A stretch of DNA of 64,000 nucleotides from Eleginops maclovinus (GCF_036324505.1 NC_086368.1:5603021-5667020), one strand, 5' to 3'; numbered from the stretch's first letter, positions 37,773 through 51,692 are shown. Program-made: numbers and translations. Notes: generated by a model from the sequence alone, not told the origin.

Positions 37773-38959
37773 TGTGTCTGACTCAAATTGAACTTTCAGT
37801 AAGAGGCGGTGTTAAACTTTGAGTCTTTGTCTTTGAGGTCAAATCCACAAGCTTCTTGTCGGTAAACACTTTTCTTAGCAGCGCAGTGTAGTGGTCTTTG
37901 TTAAAGGCCCATTCTGTGATCCATGAGTAAATGAAGGCTGACTGTGTTAGGAGCGAGAGAACGGGGCGGGAGTCTGCAGCACTGCAGAGTTTCCAATACA
38001 CCCATTAAAACCAGAATAAATGTATTTAATTGTGTCTTATTATTTAATCAAAACACGAAATGTTGAGGAGCAATAACAATACAATAACCACTACACCTTT
38101 CCCCTCCATTGACTCCTTTAAAGAGCAGGAGGGGCTAGCATTGTCCCGCTCAGAAAGAGGACAGTCTGCATTTTCTGTTAAAATACATTTTAATAAAATG
38201 TCCTTAGTCTGTTTATTATTAATATGCTCATGATTATTATATATATATATTTTTTTTAAATGCATATTGAGTTTTAACGACTGACTTTGAAACATCTGTC
38301 CAGTGACTACATATGACAAAAAGCTTCTTGACTTCCTTAAGATACACACTTGAATTATTTAATAGCAACTAGATAAACAAATACAAATAGAATATGAACT
38401 ATTGTCATTAAGACATGCAGTCACACAGATTTTGTTTTGTTTTAATTGTTGCTTTCACAATGCAGCTGTGTAACGTTTGTGTCATAATGCTTTTAATAAT
38501 ATAATCTTTTAAATGTGCTTTATGAATACATTTAACTAGCCATTACATCAGTAAAATGGGCCACCTTTGCCATTAATACCAAACAAAATAACAGCCTTCA
38601 TCCGCTCTACAGCTCATGTGTACTACAATTCTGGGTATTTTTAAGGCCACCCTTTAATACATTTATATTCCAAATGATACTCAGGTGCTCCAGTTGGCAC
38701 AGAAATCTGATAATACCATCCTTGCTGTTTTTGAGTCATCACACGCCCTGTTGGGTTGTGCGGTGTCTTTAAGGTGAGCTGAGCCGCTTCAATCACCCAG
38801 TAAACAGTAAACACAATCGATAGCAAAATCACCTCAGGGGACAGCTTCCCTTCCAATGAGAACTAATCATCCCTTTGTTCAGAATCCAGTGACAAGAGAA
38901 GAGAACACTGCAACTATATGTCTGCCATTTTTTACAGAAATCAACAGCCTGGAACAGAG

Positions 38960-39006
38960 TAACTCGCTGAAATAAATACCCGACCTAACTCGCTGAAATA
39001 AATACC
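38960..39006 (+). repeat. Direct 21-bp duplication, perfect
   Basis: TAACTCGCTGAAATAAATACC occurs at 38960-38980 and again at 38986-39006, separated by CGACC. Confidence 0.95.
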
Positions 39007-39689
39007 AGGCTGATGGCCAGTATTGGTTTGTGTGATTGATTAAAGGCCCTTCCTGAGGATGGAGGAATTGTCTCAGAGTTATTCACCCACAACACCACCA
39101 GAAACCCCAGAATAACTACATACTGTACTAGTAGCCTATCATGTAGTGTGTTGGATTAAACAGCTCCTGGGTTTGTCAACAAAACATTCTTAGATTTGCT
39201 TACTCTGATCTTGCCGCTGGACATTGAGCAGCTGGGGGGTTGAGTGCTTTGAAGTTTTCCTTTGACCAAATAGGTCATTAAGGTTCAGTTCCATTTACAA
39301 CTACTCGGTAAAGGTTAGAGCAAGATCAGCCAAATGGTAGTCAACTATCTCCCTAGAGGTTGTTGAGCAGAATAAGATCAAAAGATCTCTGCCTTTATTG
39401 AAGGTCAGTTGTTCTTGACGTGACTGAAGAGCCAAAGATGTTGCTCGTCTCAACGATGTTAACATTGGTAATTTTTATCAGGAATGATTAACAATAAAGC
39501 AATCAATTTCTGGTGAGAAAAGTCTTGTGAACATATCTTAACCCTTTGTTTAAGTCAACCTATTTTGTTTAATAGTACACTATACCTTATATCTTGACAA
39601 ATAGCAACAGAATTAACAAATACATGAGCACAGTTATTTTGTATTATATCACTAGACTGTGATTTAAAAAGACATCCATTGCACGCGCT

Positions 39690-39888
39690 CAGATAACTGA
39701 AAGGTTGACTTTTAATAAATGTATTGTTTCAACAAATTAAACATGATTGTATTAGGCTAGGTGAACCAAGACTATTAAGCTTAAATACAAAATATTAGGT
39801 TCCACTTAATATTATTGCTTTCAAATAACTTTATACCATTTTGTGTAATTTGTTGACAAAATGAATGTAATCAAAGTCAACGTTTAGA
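39690..39888. mobile_element. Diverged second copy of the fold-back MITE
   Basis: Shares with 201-404 the inverted layout and pieces such as GACTTTTAATAAAT on the left, and TTGTTGACAAAATGAATG and AAAGTCAACGTTT on the right, plus a central ATTATTGCTTTCAA. The ends are less clear and no target duplication is certain. Confidence 0.6.
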
Positions 39889-39919
39889 TAGATAGTTGGA
39901 TAGATACTGTATATCCACC

Positions 39920-39943
39920 ACCCCCCCCCGCCCCCACCCCCCG
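39920..39943 (+). repeat. C-rich low-complexity run
   Basis: C runs broken by single G and A bases, directly after a GATA-like stretch that follows the second fold-back MITE. Confidence 0.9.
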
Positions 39944-40922
39944 CAAAAAAGCTCCCGACAAACTGATTTGTTTATTTAGCTAATTTTACCCATGCCATAG
40001 TTTGCACAGTTGTTCTGTTTTCAGTCACAAGACATCGCGGACATTTGAAATGGTAATTACAACATTTCAAGTTTTTATTTTTATTTTTAAAACCAATATT
40101 ATCAATCCCAACATGTAATCCCTAAATGCAGCTAAGTCCTAACCAACAGATCTGCTGCCAAGCTTGAACACCAGTTAAACTGCACCATGCCAGTTTAAGA
40201 AGATCAGAATTTATATCCTGTATCAAATGATGTCTAATCTATTCCGCTCAGGAAACAAAGGATTTAGAATGAACCACTGTGTCCACTTGCCATGATGTCA
40301 ACATTTTACCAGTCATTATTTTGGATGAGAAGTTTCTGTTGGACAGAAACACAACCTGATTGGCCCTGAGGATGGAGGTTCAGAAGGAATCAGTTATCAG
40401 CAATGTGTTGTGGCTGGTGGAAAGGTCTATTCTATTGGGGGTAAATGTCAGCTAAGAATGAAATACTGATCAGATGAAGTGCCAGAAGATGTCAAATGTA
40501 AGATACCTTGTATTAAATATGTCTAATCTGGTTGTATCATGTTACCTGATTTCCAAAAGTTGCTGGTACTTACTGTTGAGTATATCAGATTATTCACTAA
40601 ACTTTAAATCCAAATGGTAAATGTTGACTTAAGAAAAGAGGACATAATCCAACTGAAGGCTTGGTTAATCAATATTCTACAAAAACAAATATCATAGAGG
40701 TTTAAGCAAAAATATGTTTTTTTTAAATCCTTTCCCTTCCCCCTACCTCCATGGAAAAGACAGAGTATTATAGTTATGATCAAGTTTTTCCACACTCTAC
40801 CTTCATCCATCCATCCCACTTCCTCCCTCCACCAGTATCCCCAGACACCATGTATCCTTTCTCATTTATGAATAGAAAAGACAAGAAGGAGTGAAGGAGG
40901 GCGAGGGGAAGGGGGGGATTGG

Positions 40923-41335
40923 TCCCTTTAGATCTCACCCAGATGCATCCTTTAATCCTGTAATTAGCTGCAATTATAGTAATAGAAGCAAGGGATGAAG
41001 TGATCATATTTGCAGTCTGAATTAATTACTGATTTCGGACACATTTCCACTTAAAACGTTTTATCCCCTATACCAGTTCTCACTGGGTTATTCTCATTCT
41101 CTTATCTCTCCTCAAGATTATTCACCTCCACCAATCTATTTCCCCCCCTTCTTTCTGTCTTTGTCCTGGGTGTAATTCATCTGTTTTTTATCCTGAAAAG
41201 CAAGGGAAACAGAAGGGGAAAAAAACAGAGAACACAAGAGACAACAGAGCAGGATAGCAGACAACAAGAGGCCCTTTAGATGTTGCAGATGATGCCTTTA
41301 ATCCTGTCAATAGCTGCAATTATAGTAATTATCTC
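40923..41335. promoter_or_regulatory. Duplicated AT-rich module, possible regulatory pair
   Basis: CCCTTTAGAT..., CAGATG..., CCTTTAATCCTGTAATTAGC and TGCAATTATAGTAAT occur at 40923-40983 and again, slightly changed, at 41272-41330. The shared block is about 60 bp and the two copies lie about 350 bp apart in the same orientation. It contains TAAT/ATTA homeodomain-type cores. Function is inferred only. Confidence 0.35.
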
Positions 41336-42787
41336 TAATAGCAGTGCATTGTGTGGAGGCTCTGATATGTTTAACAGATGATGCTGAGTCGTGCCGCCTC
41401 CGCCCGGGCAGAGAGGGCAGGGAACTTAGATTCACATTAATGTAACAGATACAAAACAAGGCGAAAGTGATGATGGCCCCCGGAGGTTTATTAACTGTGA
41501 GGAGTGTTTTTTCAAGCTCTGGGTTCGAGGTCTAATGGAGGTCTAAGAAATTGTCCTAAGTGGTCTTTTAACTGTGCAGAAAGAGCTGAGAGACTGGAGA
41601 TTGATGTAGAGAGAGCTTCGGAGAAAATAAAGGTAATTTGATAGAAGATGGGAGAAAATGTGTGGCGTAAGATAATGTAAAAGAGAGCAGCTCTACAGCG
41701 ATATGAAGAACAAACTGGAAAAACTGCAATGAACATTTGAGTTTACTGTATGTTCAGTAGAGTTTATAGACACTAAGTTAAAAGATCGAATCATTTAGTC
41801 ATTTATCAAACAAAATCCCAAATGGTTGTTGCAATTTTTATTAAAAACTACGGTGGCCTACAGGGGCAAACGCATTACAACCGCCCAACACACGTTTATT
41901 AGGAGAAAAGCTCTGCAGTTTCAAAAACTGAAGAAAGATCTTCATCCATTTGACAACACATTTGCAGCATTTAAAAAACATTCACCAACTTGAAACTTAC
42001 GCAGCTTTTACTAAAAATAAGCTGAAAATACAACGGAAACGTGGACACTACAAAGTGACACACAGACGGGACCTTGTTTACGTTGAGGGATAATAAAGTT
42101 TGCAAACTGTCACCGTTACTGGAAAAGAACATACCAGTTTTATTGGTTTATTTTAACAATGATCCCATGATTCCTCCCAATATTATTTTAAGATATGTTG
42201 TAAGCTAGCTAGCTATTATAGCTAACCTAGTCATATCAAAAATACTGAGAAAAAACTTTAAAATATGAAACAGACTCTGCCAACAGTCACAGTTGGCCAA
42301 CTTTATAATCCCCGAATGTCAATATGCGTTGTGTTTTGAGCTCCTTCCAGATTTTTTTTATTTACAGCTGTGTCACTAAACACTGTGTATGTTTAAGTTG
42401 GTGAACAGGTTTCTTCATTTGCATGAGTTTTGGCACCAAGTTGTTTATATTTGCATCGTTTTTTTTAATAGCAGCTTGTATTTCCTATTGTAAGTGTTTT
42501 TGGCCTTAGTAGCACATTTGCCTCTGCTGGCCACTGTAAAAAACCTCTCATCATTCAGTGTTGAGCTCTGGGAATTGATAGCCATTTTTAAACATGTTAT
42601 ATAAATAAGAAATAATATAAATATACTAGATTTATTGATGAGTATTATAAAGATGTGTTTCATGTTTGCAGAGGTGGGGTTTCCAAACTAAACACACTTA
42701 CTCATCACTTATGTCACTTCGTAATTTCTTACACATTTCCACCACACACACATTCCAGAGTTAACACCATCCCCTTCTCAAAACCAT

Positions 42788-42905
<118 letters not shown>

Positions 42906-43754
42906 TAAAATGGCAATATATCTCTCTATCTCACTCACTCCCAAACATTGTTTATGGACTGTCTGGGGAAAAATATTTTCTTGCATGTTCTTTTTAATTC
43001 CAACCCTGAGTCTGCTTTCTAAATGGAGTGTCCATATATTTCCAGCAAATAAGTGTAATTTCTACCAATTTCAGCTTGCATATGACCAACACAACTTCTG
43101 CTTCTGTTATTGAGGTTTGCCACAGTTTTTTGAAGAACATCTATAATGGAATTCAACTTGCAACCCTCTAATTCTTACACTATAAAACAAATCGATTCAT
43201 ATTGCAATATATTAAAATATTTCATACATCAAGAGGGTTTCTTACTTAGTTAAAAAACATTACATTTTACACCATCAATGTTATTTAGAAACGCAAAAGT
43301 AAGTTTGCTCATCAGGACAGCCAATAAATGTTTAATTTTGAGTCAAAAGAAGTCAAATTGCAAGAAAGTAAATAAATTATAACTGGAAATTAAGCTTGTC
43401 TTTGTATCTTAATATTAAGAAGGATATAATTCATATTGACAAAGGTTATCAATATGTATTTGGTTCAATATTAAAAGTTGTTTTGAACTCATGACTCCAG
43501 AATGAGGATATTATATTTGAATAGGACCCTCTGTGTCAAACACCTCACATTATAAGTTCAGACAGATAGATGATAATGGAGTGGTGTAGTATAAGATTGA
43601 ACAAATTGACAGTTGTACCTCATGAACTGGCAGTAAGAGCCATTTACTTAATTGTGCATATATATTTAGCTTTCCAGTATGGGTGCAAACCATTGATCTG
43701 TACCGTGACCTTGTATAGTGTGCAGTGAGTGTGAGTCCCAACTCTTTCACTGAC

Positions 43755-43864
43755 CTCATACAGCGTGATGACCCCGTTGGTCTCATTGGGCGCTTTCCAC
43801 TGCATGAAGATCTTCTCTTCGTAGGGGGTGTTCTGCAGGGACTCCATCGGCACTGAGGCAGGCA
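43755..43864 (-). CDS. ptprt: ptprt exon, first half of FNIII domain 3 (110 nt)
   Basis: The acceptor reads CCCACACAG and the donor GAG|GTCAGT. The exon enters in phase 1, the G from the previous exon plus TG giving Val, and leaves in phase 0. It encodes 36 whole codons: [10 protein letters not shown], then [12 protein letters not shown] with the strand-B tryptophan, then [14 protein letters not shown] is a likely N-glycosylation sequon. The exon forms the start of the third FNIII repeat, which in this receptor family helps form the rigid membrane-proximal stalk. It is flanked by the two longest introns of the window (10.6 kb upstream and 18.3 kb downstream in the transcript). The reading frame runs on into the intron after the donor, which is chance. 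Confidence 0.94.
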
Positions 43865-44829
43865 CTGTGTGGGGACAATAATAACACACAACATTGGAAT
43901 AAATGTAACATAAATGAGTATGTGTTGTACTTTCTGCAAAATCTTGAAAAACTACATGTATTGGTAACTTTATTCAAATACTGGAATAGAAATATTAATG
44001 ATTCACTCACATCACAATTATTTACCTGCATCAGTTTATCATTTTACTACAGTGACTTCAACATGTAATGACGCTAACTTTTCCTGCAGCCATTAAACAC
44101 ATCATGAAATACAGCAGAGTCTGTCGATGACTGACGTAGGAAACAAATCCTGTACAAAAGTCCCATTCTCCAATACTAAAACATTCATAAGTATATTACT
44201 TTTGATACACAAAAGCAGTGAGAAAAGTGTGAGGAATCTCAGTGGAAAGGAGTTTGTATCACTTAATTCTGTTAGTTAGTGTAGCACAAAGTTTCACATA
44301 TCTAGTAACCTTCTCAATATTGAGTTAGTGAAAATCTAATTTAGGGTACTCCTCCTATGAGGCAGAATGAAATCTGCTGCTGGTGTCAGACAGATCATTT
44401 TATCGAGAAGGACGGTCGCACCAATTAAATATGACAGGGTATTTGATTATATTTCTTATATTCCAAAAAGATCAAGTCTCTTTCATATATATCAGGCTAC
44501 TTTTTGAACATTAACTAATGTCCAGAGGATATCTATTCAGGTTACAAAAAACATAGCTGAGAAACAGATGTAATGGGACATTTAAATACCTTTCTCTTTG
44601 AGCATCAGTTATGTTTCCGCTTTGTCATGCAATAACATAAACATGTTGTGGATTATAATTGTTCAGTTAATGACTTCCCTGATGAATGCAGCAATACATA
44701 ATCAGAGCTTCTTCTGGGTATGAATCTGTCTGGTTGTAATATTAAGATGCTCTGCTTAAATTTGTGAGATTAAAATAGTCAAATCCTTAACTTAACACCC
44801 TAACACCCTATAATGATAGCATGAGAAGA

Positions 44830-45226
44830 TAACTTACTTAAAAGTAGTAATAATACGGTGTAGAAATACTCAGTTAAGTACAAACCCTGCATTCCAAATT
44901 TGACTTCAATCAAAGTATGACAGTATTAAAATCCAAATGTACTTAAAGGGACAAAAGTGAAAGTAGTCATTATGCAGAAAGGCCATTTTCTGAGAAATGT
45001 ATATTGTGTCACTGGATTATTAATAGTAATCCATTCATGTTTTCATCATTTTACCTTTGCTGCTGGTAAAACTGGAGCTAATGTTGATAACTTGTTATAC
45101 TGCCACGTATGTTAATCCATAACAGTACATTATAATGTATTAGCCGGTTTATTGTTATATATCATTTAAAATGTAGTGGAGTAGAGGTACTGTAAGAAGA
45201 AAGTTCGTAGTTACTTTCCAACACTG
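44830..45226 (-). mobile_element. Nearly full CAGTG(T/G)TGGAAAG-type MITE, about 400 bp
   Basis: The right end TTACTTTCCAACACTG (45211-45226) is the reverse complement of the family terminal motif. Upstream is AAATGTAGTGGAGTAGAGGTAC, then a long AT-rich middle, then the opposite-end material ACTTAAAAGTAGTAATAATACGGTGTAGAAATACT. It has no coding capacity. Confidence 0.75.
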
Positions 45227-45654
45227 GTGAGCCAATACATTTTTTTAATACAAATAATTTGGATAGAAAACCTCATATGCAAAGTCGATCAGGTCAAAGT
45301 TAATTACAATGTCACCGGACTAACTCTCCTGTCAGCGGAAAACTCTCACCTGATGAAACGGTGACTTTGACATCAAACTGTCAGCTTTATACTTGCATTT
45401 GATGCTGCTCCAAAGATAAGCACTATGCAAATCCTTTTGAATTCCCTCAGTTTTATGGGGTAAAGAAATCACAAGCTTTCATGTTTAAATTGAAGGCATC
45501 AAAAAGTTCTACATTTCACTAGCTTAAGGAACTGTAATGCAGCACCACTTAAAGACTCATATTTCTGTATTGTTTGATTCATTTGATCATTTTATAGTAT
45601 GTTGTGACTATGAAAACTGACTTCAGTCAACACTATCCAATTGTGATGTATGTT

Positions 45655-45730
45655 TAAAGAGGCCCATTAATGCTTGTTGGGGTTTTCCCTTTCCTGTTGT
45701 TAGTTGAATAGGTTTGTGTGCATGCAAACG
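45655..45730 (+). mobile_element. MITE family B left-end fragment
   Basis: AAAGAGGCCCATTAATGCTTG followed by TTGGGGTTTTCCCTTTCCTGT and GTGTGCATGCAAACGG matches the start of 48901-49258. It is truncated after about 75 bp. Confidence 0.65.
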
Positions 45731-45931
45731 GTATGCAAAAGCTAAAGTAACAGTAAGAAATAAATAATATGCAATACATGTAATTGTATGTAGATTTCAG
45801 TACATACAGTAGGCACACAAAGCTGTTCTTAAAGTGCAAATCCCTCCTTTAAGTCACACAGCGAGGTATAGACAGGTATCCTACTATACACAGACACTTG
45901 ACTCATTATAGCAAAATCTACCTAGTAACGA

Positions 45932-45933
<2 letters not shown>

Positions 45934-45997
<64 letters not shown>
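45934..45997 (+). repeat. (GT)n microsatellite, 64 bp
   Basis: Perfect GT run. Confidence 0.97.
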
Positions 45998-45999
<2 letters not shown>

Positions 46000-47164
46000 G
46001 TGTGTGTTTTTAAGTAAGAGACAAAGTTTCACACATTTTAACGAAGAGGTGTCTGACACCTTGTCAGGGAGAGATGCTGTCAAACTGTTGAAAACACAAA
46101 TTCAGACACAAGAACAGTCGCACGTGCGCAAGTGTACACTAGACACCAGAACACAATAATGGTGTGCACACTGAGGGGTGTGAATTGTTCTAAATGTTAT
46201 AGAGAAGTAGACAGACAGTGCCAGGAGGGACAACTGACTGATGTGTTAAAATGAGTGTTTATGCATTCACTTCTTGTTGGTCTACTTCACTCTTACTGAT
46301 CATTGGACACTTGCAGGAAGAGACCACTTCAGCATTATCATTTTCTATTGTTTTATTATGTATAGACATGTCTTTGAATTAAATTATTATTATTTAGAAT
46401 TTGTTATTGTATTTTATAACATACTGACAACCTTTCTCTGTGTTGGAATTCAACAGACACTGGAATGGCTCCCATTCATTTAGAGATAAAGATTTAAGAA
46501 AAAGTTGGTGTGGTCTCTATTTTGTTGTGGAGCTGTATGACCTTTTAATGTGCTTGCTATTGGCTGTGCATAATGTTGGTGATGCAGGAAGCTAGATTTA
46601 ATCTGCACCCACTGTTGCTCACTGTGGATCAGAGTGCAATATTTCACAGAAACAACCACGGACAAAGGCTTTTATTTGCTCAGTCTGAGTGATATCAGTT
46701 GAGAAAACCTTTTTGGAACATCCTGAATGTTCAGCCTTTTCACAGCCACAAATTGATTCTAACAACAAAAAAAAAGAAGATGGATGCCTCACAGAATATC
46801 CCTTTTCACCTGAGAATTGGGTGCCATCATCCATCTTTCTTAAAAAAAGAAGAAGCTTAAGGATGTCAGGACTTTCAAAGCCTGTGGCCAGTCCTGGCTT
46901 AAGATTTAAACCATCACAGACAACAGATTTATTAAATTTGCTGCAAGCATGACAGACTGAATGCATTGTGTTCGGATGACGGGTGCAAATACTAGCTGTT
47001 CAGCACAGCAGCAACATATGACGGCATTTAGCCAAGTGATGGGACTAAAGTGAGAATACATTTGTGCATACTTTGCTATGTATCAATTTGCGCACTTTTG
47101 TACCTGCATTTGATATTTTGTGCATACGTTTCTCCAAATGCTAAAATATGGCAAAATGCAAAAT

Positions 47165-47545
47165 TAGCACAAGTTGAGTGTGGAACCCTGGACATTTCTC
47201 GCCACCATCTTGGCTACGTAATTGTAATGCACCAGCTGAGATTGTACAGCACTATACTAATAAAAGCTTTACAAGTGGATTTGTATTCTATATTTAAAGC
47301 ATGTGGTGTTTAAAAAAGCCACTGGAAATTGTATTAGGTTATTTCAGCAGTAAGTAATGGTTTGCTACTCGCATACAGTGGCAATTGTCAATTCCAGTAC
47401 GGGCACCACAGCTGTGTGTGATTTGAGACAACACTACAAGATCAGAGTGCACACACTGGGTAAGTATTTACAGTGCAGGACATGGTAGCTAATGAGAAGA
47501 GTATCTAAATTGAGACACAGCTCATAACTCAAAGCTAGTTCAGTA
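47165..47545 (+). repeat. Dispersed repeat C, copy 2
   Basis: Contains TTCTCGCCACCATCTTGGCTACG near 47198 and CAGTGCAGGACATGGTAGC followed by GAGTATCTAAATTGAGACACAGC near 47480-47525, in the same order and orientation as 9398-9712. Confidence 0.6.
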
Positions 47546-48032
47546 ACTTTCTGTGACATCTGTGCATGAAGACCCAATATTCTGAACATATTCTGCTTTC
47601 AGTACATGTATGTTAAGCAAAGTTTCTTATGTTTGAGATTATTTTCATTTTATGCATGGTCTTTGTTCAATAGGGACATATTAATATACCCATATAGTTC
47701 CACATTAATGTATAGTTTTACAAATAAAATATGTTACATTGTATCCTGTTTAAGTGTTTTCTAGAATCGTTTGGTACATTTGTTTTTTTTTAGCAAACTT
47801 CTCATGTCAGAGAAGTTATTTTAGTCAGTCAAGGAGCCAAAGATAATGCATTGTCATTAACAAGACAAGTTTGCCCAACAAATGCAGTTGTAACTAGACC
47901 TACAGAAGGATATTTTGATTAGTAATTCCAGGGTGTTGATTAGGGCTCTATCCTGCGGAGCATATCAAATTACCTTAACAAAGAAATGTAATTAGATGCT
48001 GCCATGTTCATTCGAAACCTTATCACTCACAT

Positions 48033-48112
48033 CTGTGTGTGTGTGTGCGTGTGTGTGCACGCGCATGTGTGCGTGCACACGTGTTTGTGTGTGTGTGTGT
48101 GTGTGTGTACGC

Positions 48113-48210
<98 letters not shown>

Positions 48211-48212
48211 GT
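48033..48212 (+). repeat. Interrupted (GT)n microsatellite, 180 bp
   Basis: GT runs broken by GCACGCGCATG, CACACGTG and ACGCGCG steps, with a pure core at 48115-48205. Confidence 0.96.
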
Positions 48213-48900
48213 ATGTTGGTGTGTACTCATCTGTAATGATGCACAATGGATATCTGTTTGGTGCCTTTGTGTAGGGGTACGTGCAAATGCATGTGAAAGC
48301 CTTCTATGACTCACAGCATGCACCCCGATATCTGTGTGCTGCTTCGAGGCATGGACATGTACTGTGTGCATCATGACTCACATGACGTACCTGTGTATCC
48401 ATGTGTATTTTTGTGTGTTTGCATCTGTTTATGTGCGTGCGTGTTGCTTTGCACCTTGGAGGCCGAGACAGAGCAAAACAGGCTTCATTGCAAAGATAAC
48501 GGCTGCTGTAACCCATTAATCATAACTTAATTAACTTTGTACATGCTGCACAATGAATGGCCTTCTTCATTAACCCCCCACCCACCATTATAGAGTATGT
48601 GTGTCTGTCATTTTTCGATCCTAACCTCTGTCTCTCTTTTTTTATTTTTTCTATGATTTTCAAATTATCTTTACTGGCATGAAATAAATATGTGTGATTC
48701 TTCTATTGCTTGGTTTATCTGACTCTTTCCATGTTTACATAATTTCAAGCGCACCCGGCTGTTTATATACTGTAGCAGTCGAGGGCTGTTTGCAATAACA
48801 GGAATCACCATAGAAGTGTGTAGATAATGTATGAAAAGGTGGTGTTTGTGAGCGGAAATCCTTTGGTCAACAGCGATACTGGATATTAGGATATACTGAA

Positions 48901-49258
48901 TTAAAGATTCCCTTTGATGCTTTTTGGGGTTTTCCCTTTCCTGTAGTGTGTAGTAAATAATTGTTTTGCATGTAAATGCCCACATCCCTACCTAACTTTT
49001 AATTCATAACATAGTAACATCACTATGTAAAAAACTAGCTTGGCCAGGATGTACATTGTATATGAAAGGCTAATCAAAACAGAGCCTGGCAGCCAACCAA
49101 TCAGAGCAGATTGGGCTCTGGTTTCAGACAGAGGGTGAAAAGAGGTGCTGCAGCACAGGCAGTATGAGAAAAATAAAGAGCTTTTTGAACATTAAAGCAT
49201 GGAGACATGTCACAGTAGAGACAATATGAACCTGAAAAGCAGCAGAATGTCCTCTTTA
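48901..49258 (+). mobile_element. MITE family B, near-complete copy (about 358 bp)
   Basis: Starts TTAAAGATTCCCTTTGATGC, then TTTTTGGGGTTTTCCCTTTCC, and ends AAAGAGCTTTTTGAACATTAAAGCATGGAGACATGT...ATATGAACCTGAAAAGCAGCAGAATGTCCTCTTTA. The near-palindromic ends (TTAAAG...CTTTA) and many sibling copies in the window (15218, 21679, 30772, 45655, 51693) define it as a dispersed non-autonomous element. Confidence 0.75.
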
Positions 49259-50973
49259 GAGTCAACTAAGATTTATCCTATTTTTTATTTTGTTTGGAAA
49301 CCTATGCTTTACAAATCAGTGTTTTAATGGGGAAACAAATATATATTGCCATTATTTTTTTTCATCTCATTTGTTTTATTGGATTACAAGCTGTGCTGGT
49401 GGACATGATTACGATTAAAATTGGATGTTTGGATGTACGGATTGCACTGCAGTTATGTATAAATTGTTATGATCAAAGACCAGACTTTATTTACTTTGTT
49501 TTTTAAAAGTTAAGCAAAGTGTCTTTTTACGATGAGCAGGTGATCCATGTGAAAAGCAGATGTTAAGTGAGTGGAACCCTTGGAATTATCATGTTGTGGT
49601 TCCCTCTTTTAACATTCAAATATCACACAGTGTCATCTCCATAAACCGTACCTGACAACAAACAAGGTGCTTTTGAAAGTCAAAGATGCACTCTTTGTTT
49701 GCAGTCTTTGAAATGTTAAATAGAACAATTATTTTTGAAGTTATTAACCTGAATGAGTTTTTTAAGACAGCACCAAAAAGAATTGTTGGTGATTTTTTTT
49801 CTCCACATAAAACTACTGTGTCTGTTAATGTTGAGAGCAAATGATCATAGAATACTAAACACAGTGAAAATAATTAAAAGCGCATACATAATGGGTTCAC
49901 TTCTACGACTTAATGCACTTTGATGAAGTGCCTTTTTTGGAAAATGTACAGCTGGTGAGGAATAAACTGAAAAATAACAAAAGTGATGTATCTGATTGCT
50001 GTTCCTCTTTCACTGTGAACTTAGAAAACACCCACTGCTGTGAAGATAAAAGGATTATTAAATCTCGACGACTGGGAGTGTTGTTTGAGTGAGGAGACCG
50101 CTTAGCTGTTTAATAGGAATGGGGTATTTACAAAGATATAAACATGTCACAAAAATAGGGATTACAGATCAGTATTTTAATATCTAATATATGCTGTTTG
50201 ACTTTAAAAATGTTTAACCACTGAAAGGATATCTACACTGCAAAACAACATGAATTCAGCCATTGTTTTTGCACAACACGTTATTTGTAGTTCTATTTAA
50301 GACACTGACTCTTCTTTTGTTTTACTTTATTATACATATAACACAGTTTTATTAGTTCTATTTCATAAAAAGCATAAAGTCCTTAAAACACAATGTAAGT
50401 GTGTTCACAATTGTATTTAAAAAAAAAAAAACCTCTGTTAATTAAAGTTAAAAACACATTCATATGTTAGACGTTGGATAAACAAGATGCTATTGTGTGA
50501 GTAACACTGCTTGTAAACGTTACTTTTTTTCGTTTGAGCTACATTTAGGCATGTTTAAGTAAAAACATATTTTTATTACACTATCAAAAAGGCAACCTTT
50601 AAATTGTTGTTGTTTTAATATTGATAAATGATTAGTCTATAGACAGCTTTGAGAACATTTGTTTGGTGGTTGTTTTTGTTAGATTATATTCATAACCCAT
50701 GTCACTGCTGGCATTTCAAATTGTCATATCAGGAAGGAAAAATGTAATATTAAATATTGACGAGGACTTTGGTTTGGTAATAAGCCATTCCTCTAGGCCT
50801 ACATTCTCCCATCCACACCAATTTACTGGGAACTAATCCATTTACTACAACTTTAGTTAGGGCCACTGAATCTAAAAGGTTTTCTCAAGGACATTTAGTA
50901 GTCTGGTGATACAAATAAACCCAAAAAAAGGTGTGCATTTGGCATTATATTGCCCGACAACACAGTATGTTAT

Positions 50974-51171
50974 GGGGTGGCTGTGGCTCAGTGGGTTCAA
51001 TGGTTTCAACCAATCAGAGACGGTTGGTGGTTCAGTCACCAGCATTTGCAGTCAACATGTGAGAGTGACCTTGGGCAAACTGAATCCAGAACTGTGGCTG
51101 TCGGCATGGCCTACGGTATGGGATCCAAAGGCTCTGTAAGTTGCTTTGGATAAAAGTGTCAATTAAATGAA
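50974..51171 (+). mobile_element. tRNA-derived SINE
   Basis: The head GGGGTGGCTGTGGCTCAGTGG carries an A-box-like motif (TGGCTCAGTGG) and GGTTCAGTC serves as a degenerate B box about 40 nt later, so it would have an RNA polymerase III type promoter. The body has GACCTTGGGCAAACTGAATCC and the tail reads CTGTAAGTTGCTTTGGATAAAAG with a short AAATGA end, a tail shared by many teleost SINEs. It is too diverged to be a tRNA gene. Confidence 0.8.
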
Positions 51172-51380
51172 AAAACTCAAATGTATTGTTGTCAAACATA
51201 GTTTGTAGTGGGCAGAATGTTTGTAAGAAGGCTACACTGATTTCCTCTGGCACATATTTGATGAATAAGAGTTCTGGCTGCTGTATTGAGCTGACCTGAC
51301 AGCTACCTGACAATTATGTGTTCATGCTTAGGTTAATAGGCTGGTGTGTACAATGAGCGGACATGACATTTGTCTTTGAG

Positions 51381-51504
<124 letters not shown>

Positions 51505-51692
51505 CTTCAAATTGTGTTTTGTCTCTAGGAATGGATGGACAATTAGACGAATGTGAAAGAAGAAAACAATGCATTTTACACATGTAACTCTACAATACTC
51601 TTAGCATCACAGTGTGTTCAATAAACCTCAATCTAATAGACAAATATTAATATCATCATATGTGCTATACCATTTGAATGTATAGACTGTAT

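Noticed and set aside
46619..46966. 115-residue minus-strand open frame
   Set aside because: It has no recognised domain, sits in the middle of a ptprt intron and an overlapping open frame exists on the other strand.
50974..51045. A tRNA gene
   Set aside because: The A and B boxes are degenerate, no cloverleaf with a proper anticodon stem can be drawn, and a SINE body and tail follow.
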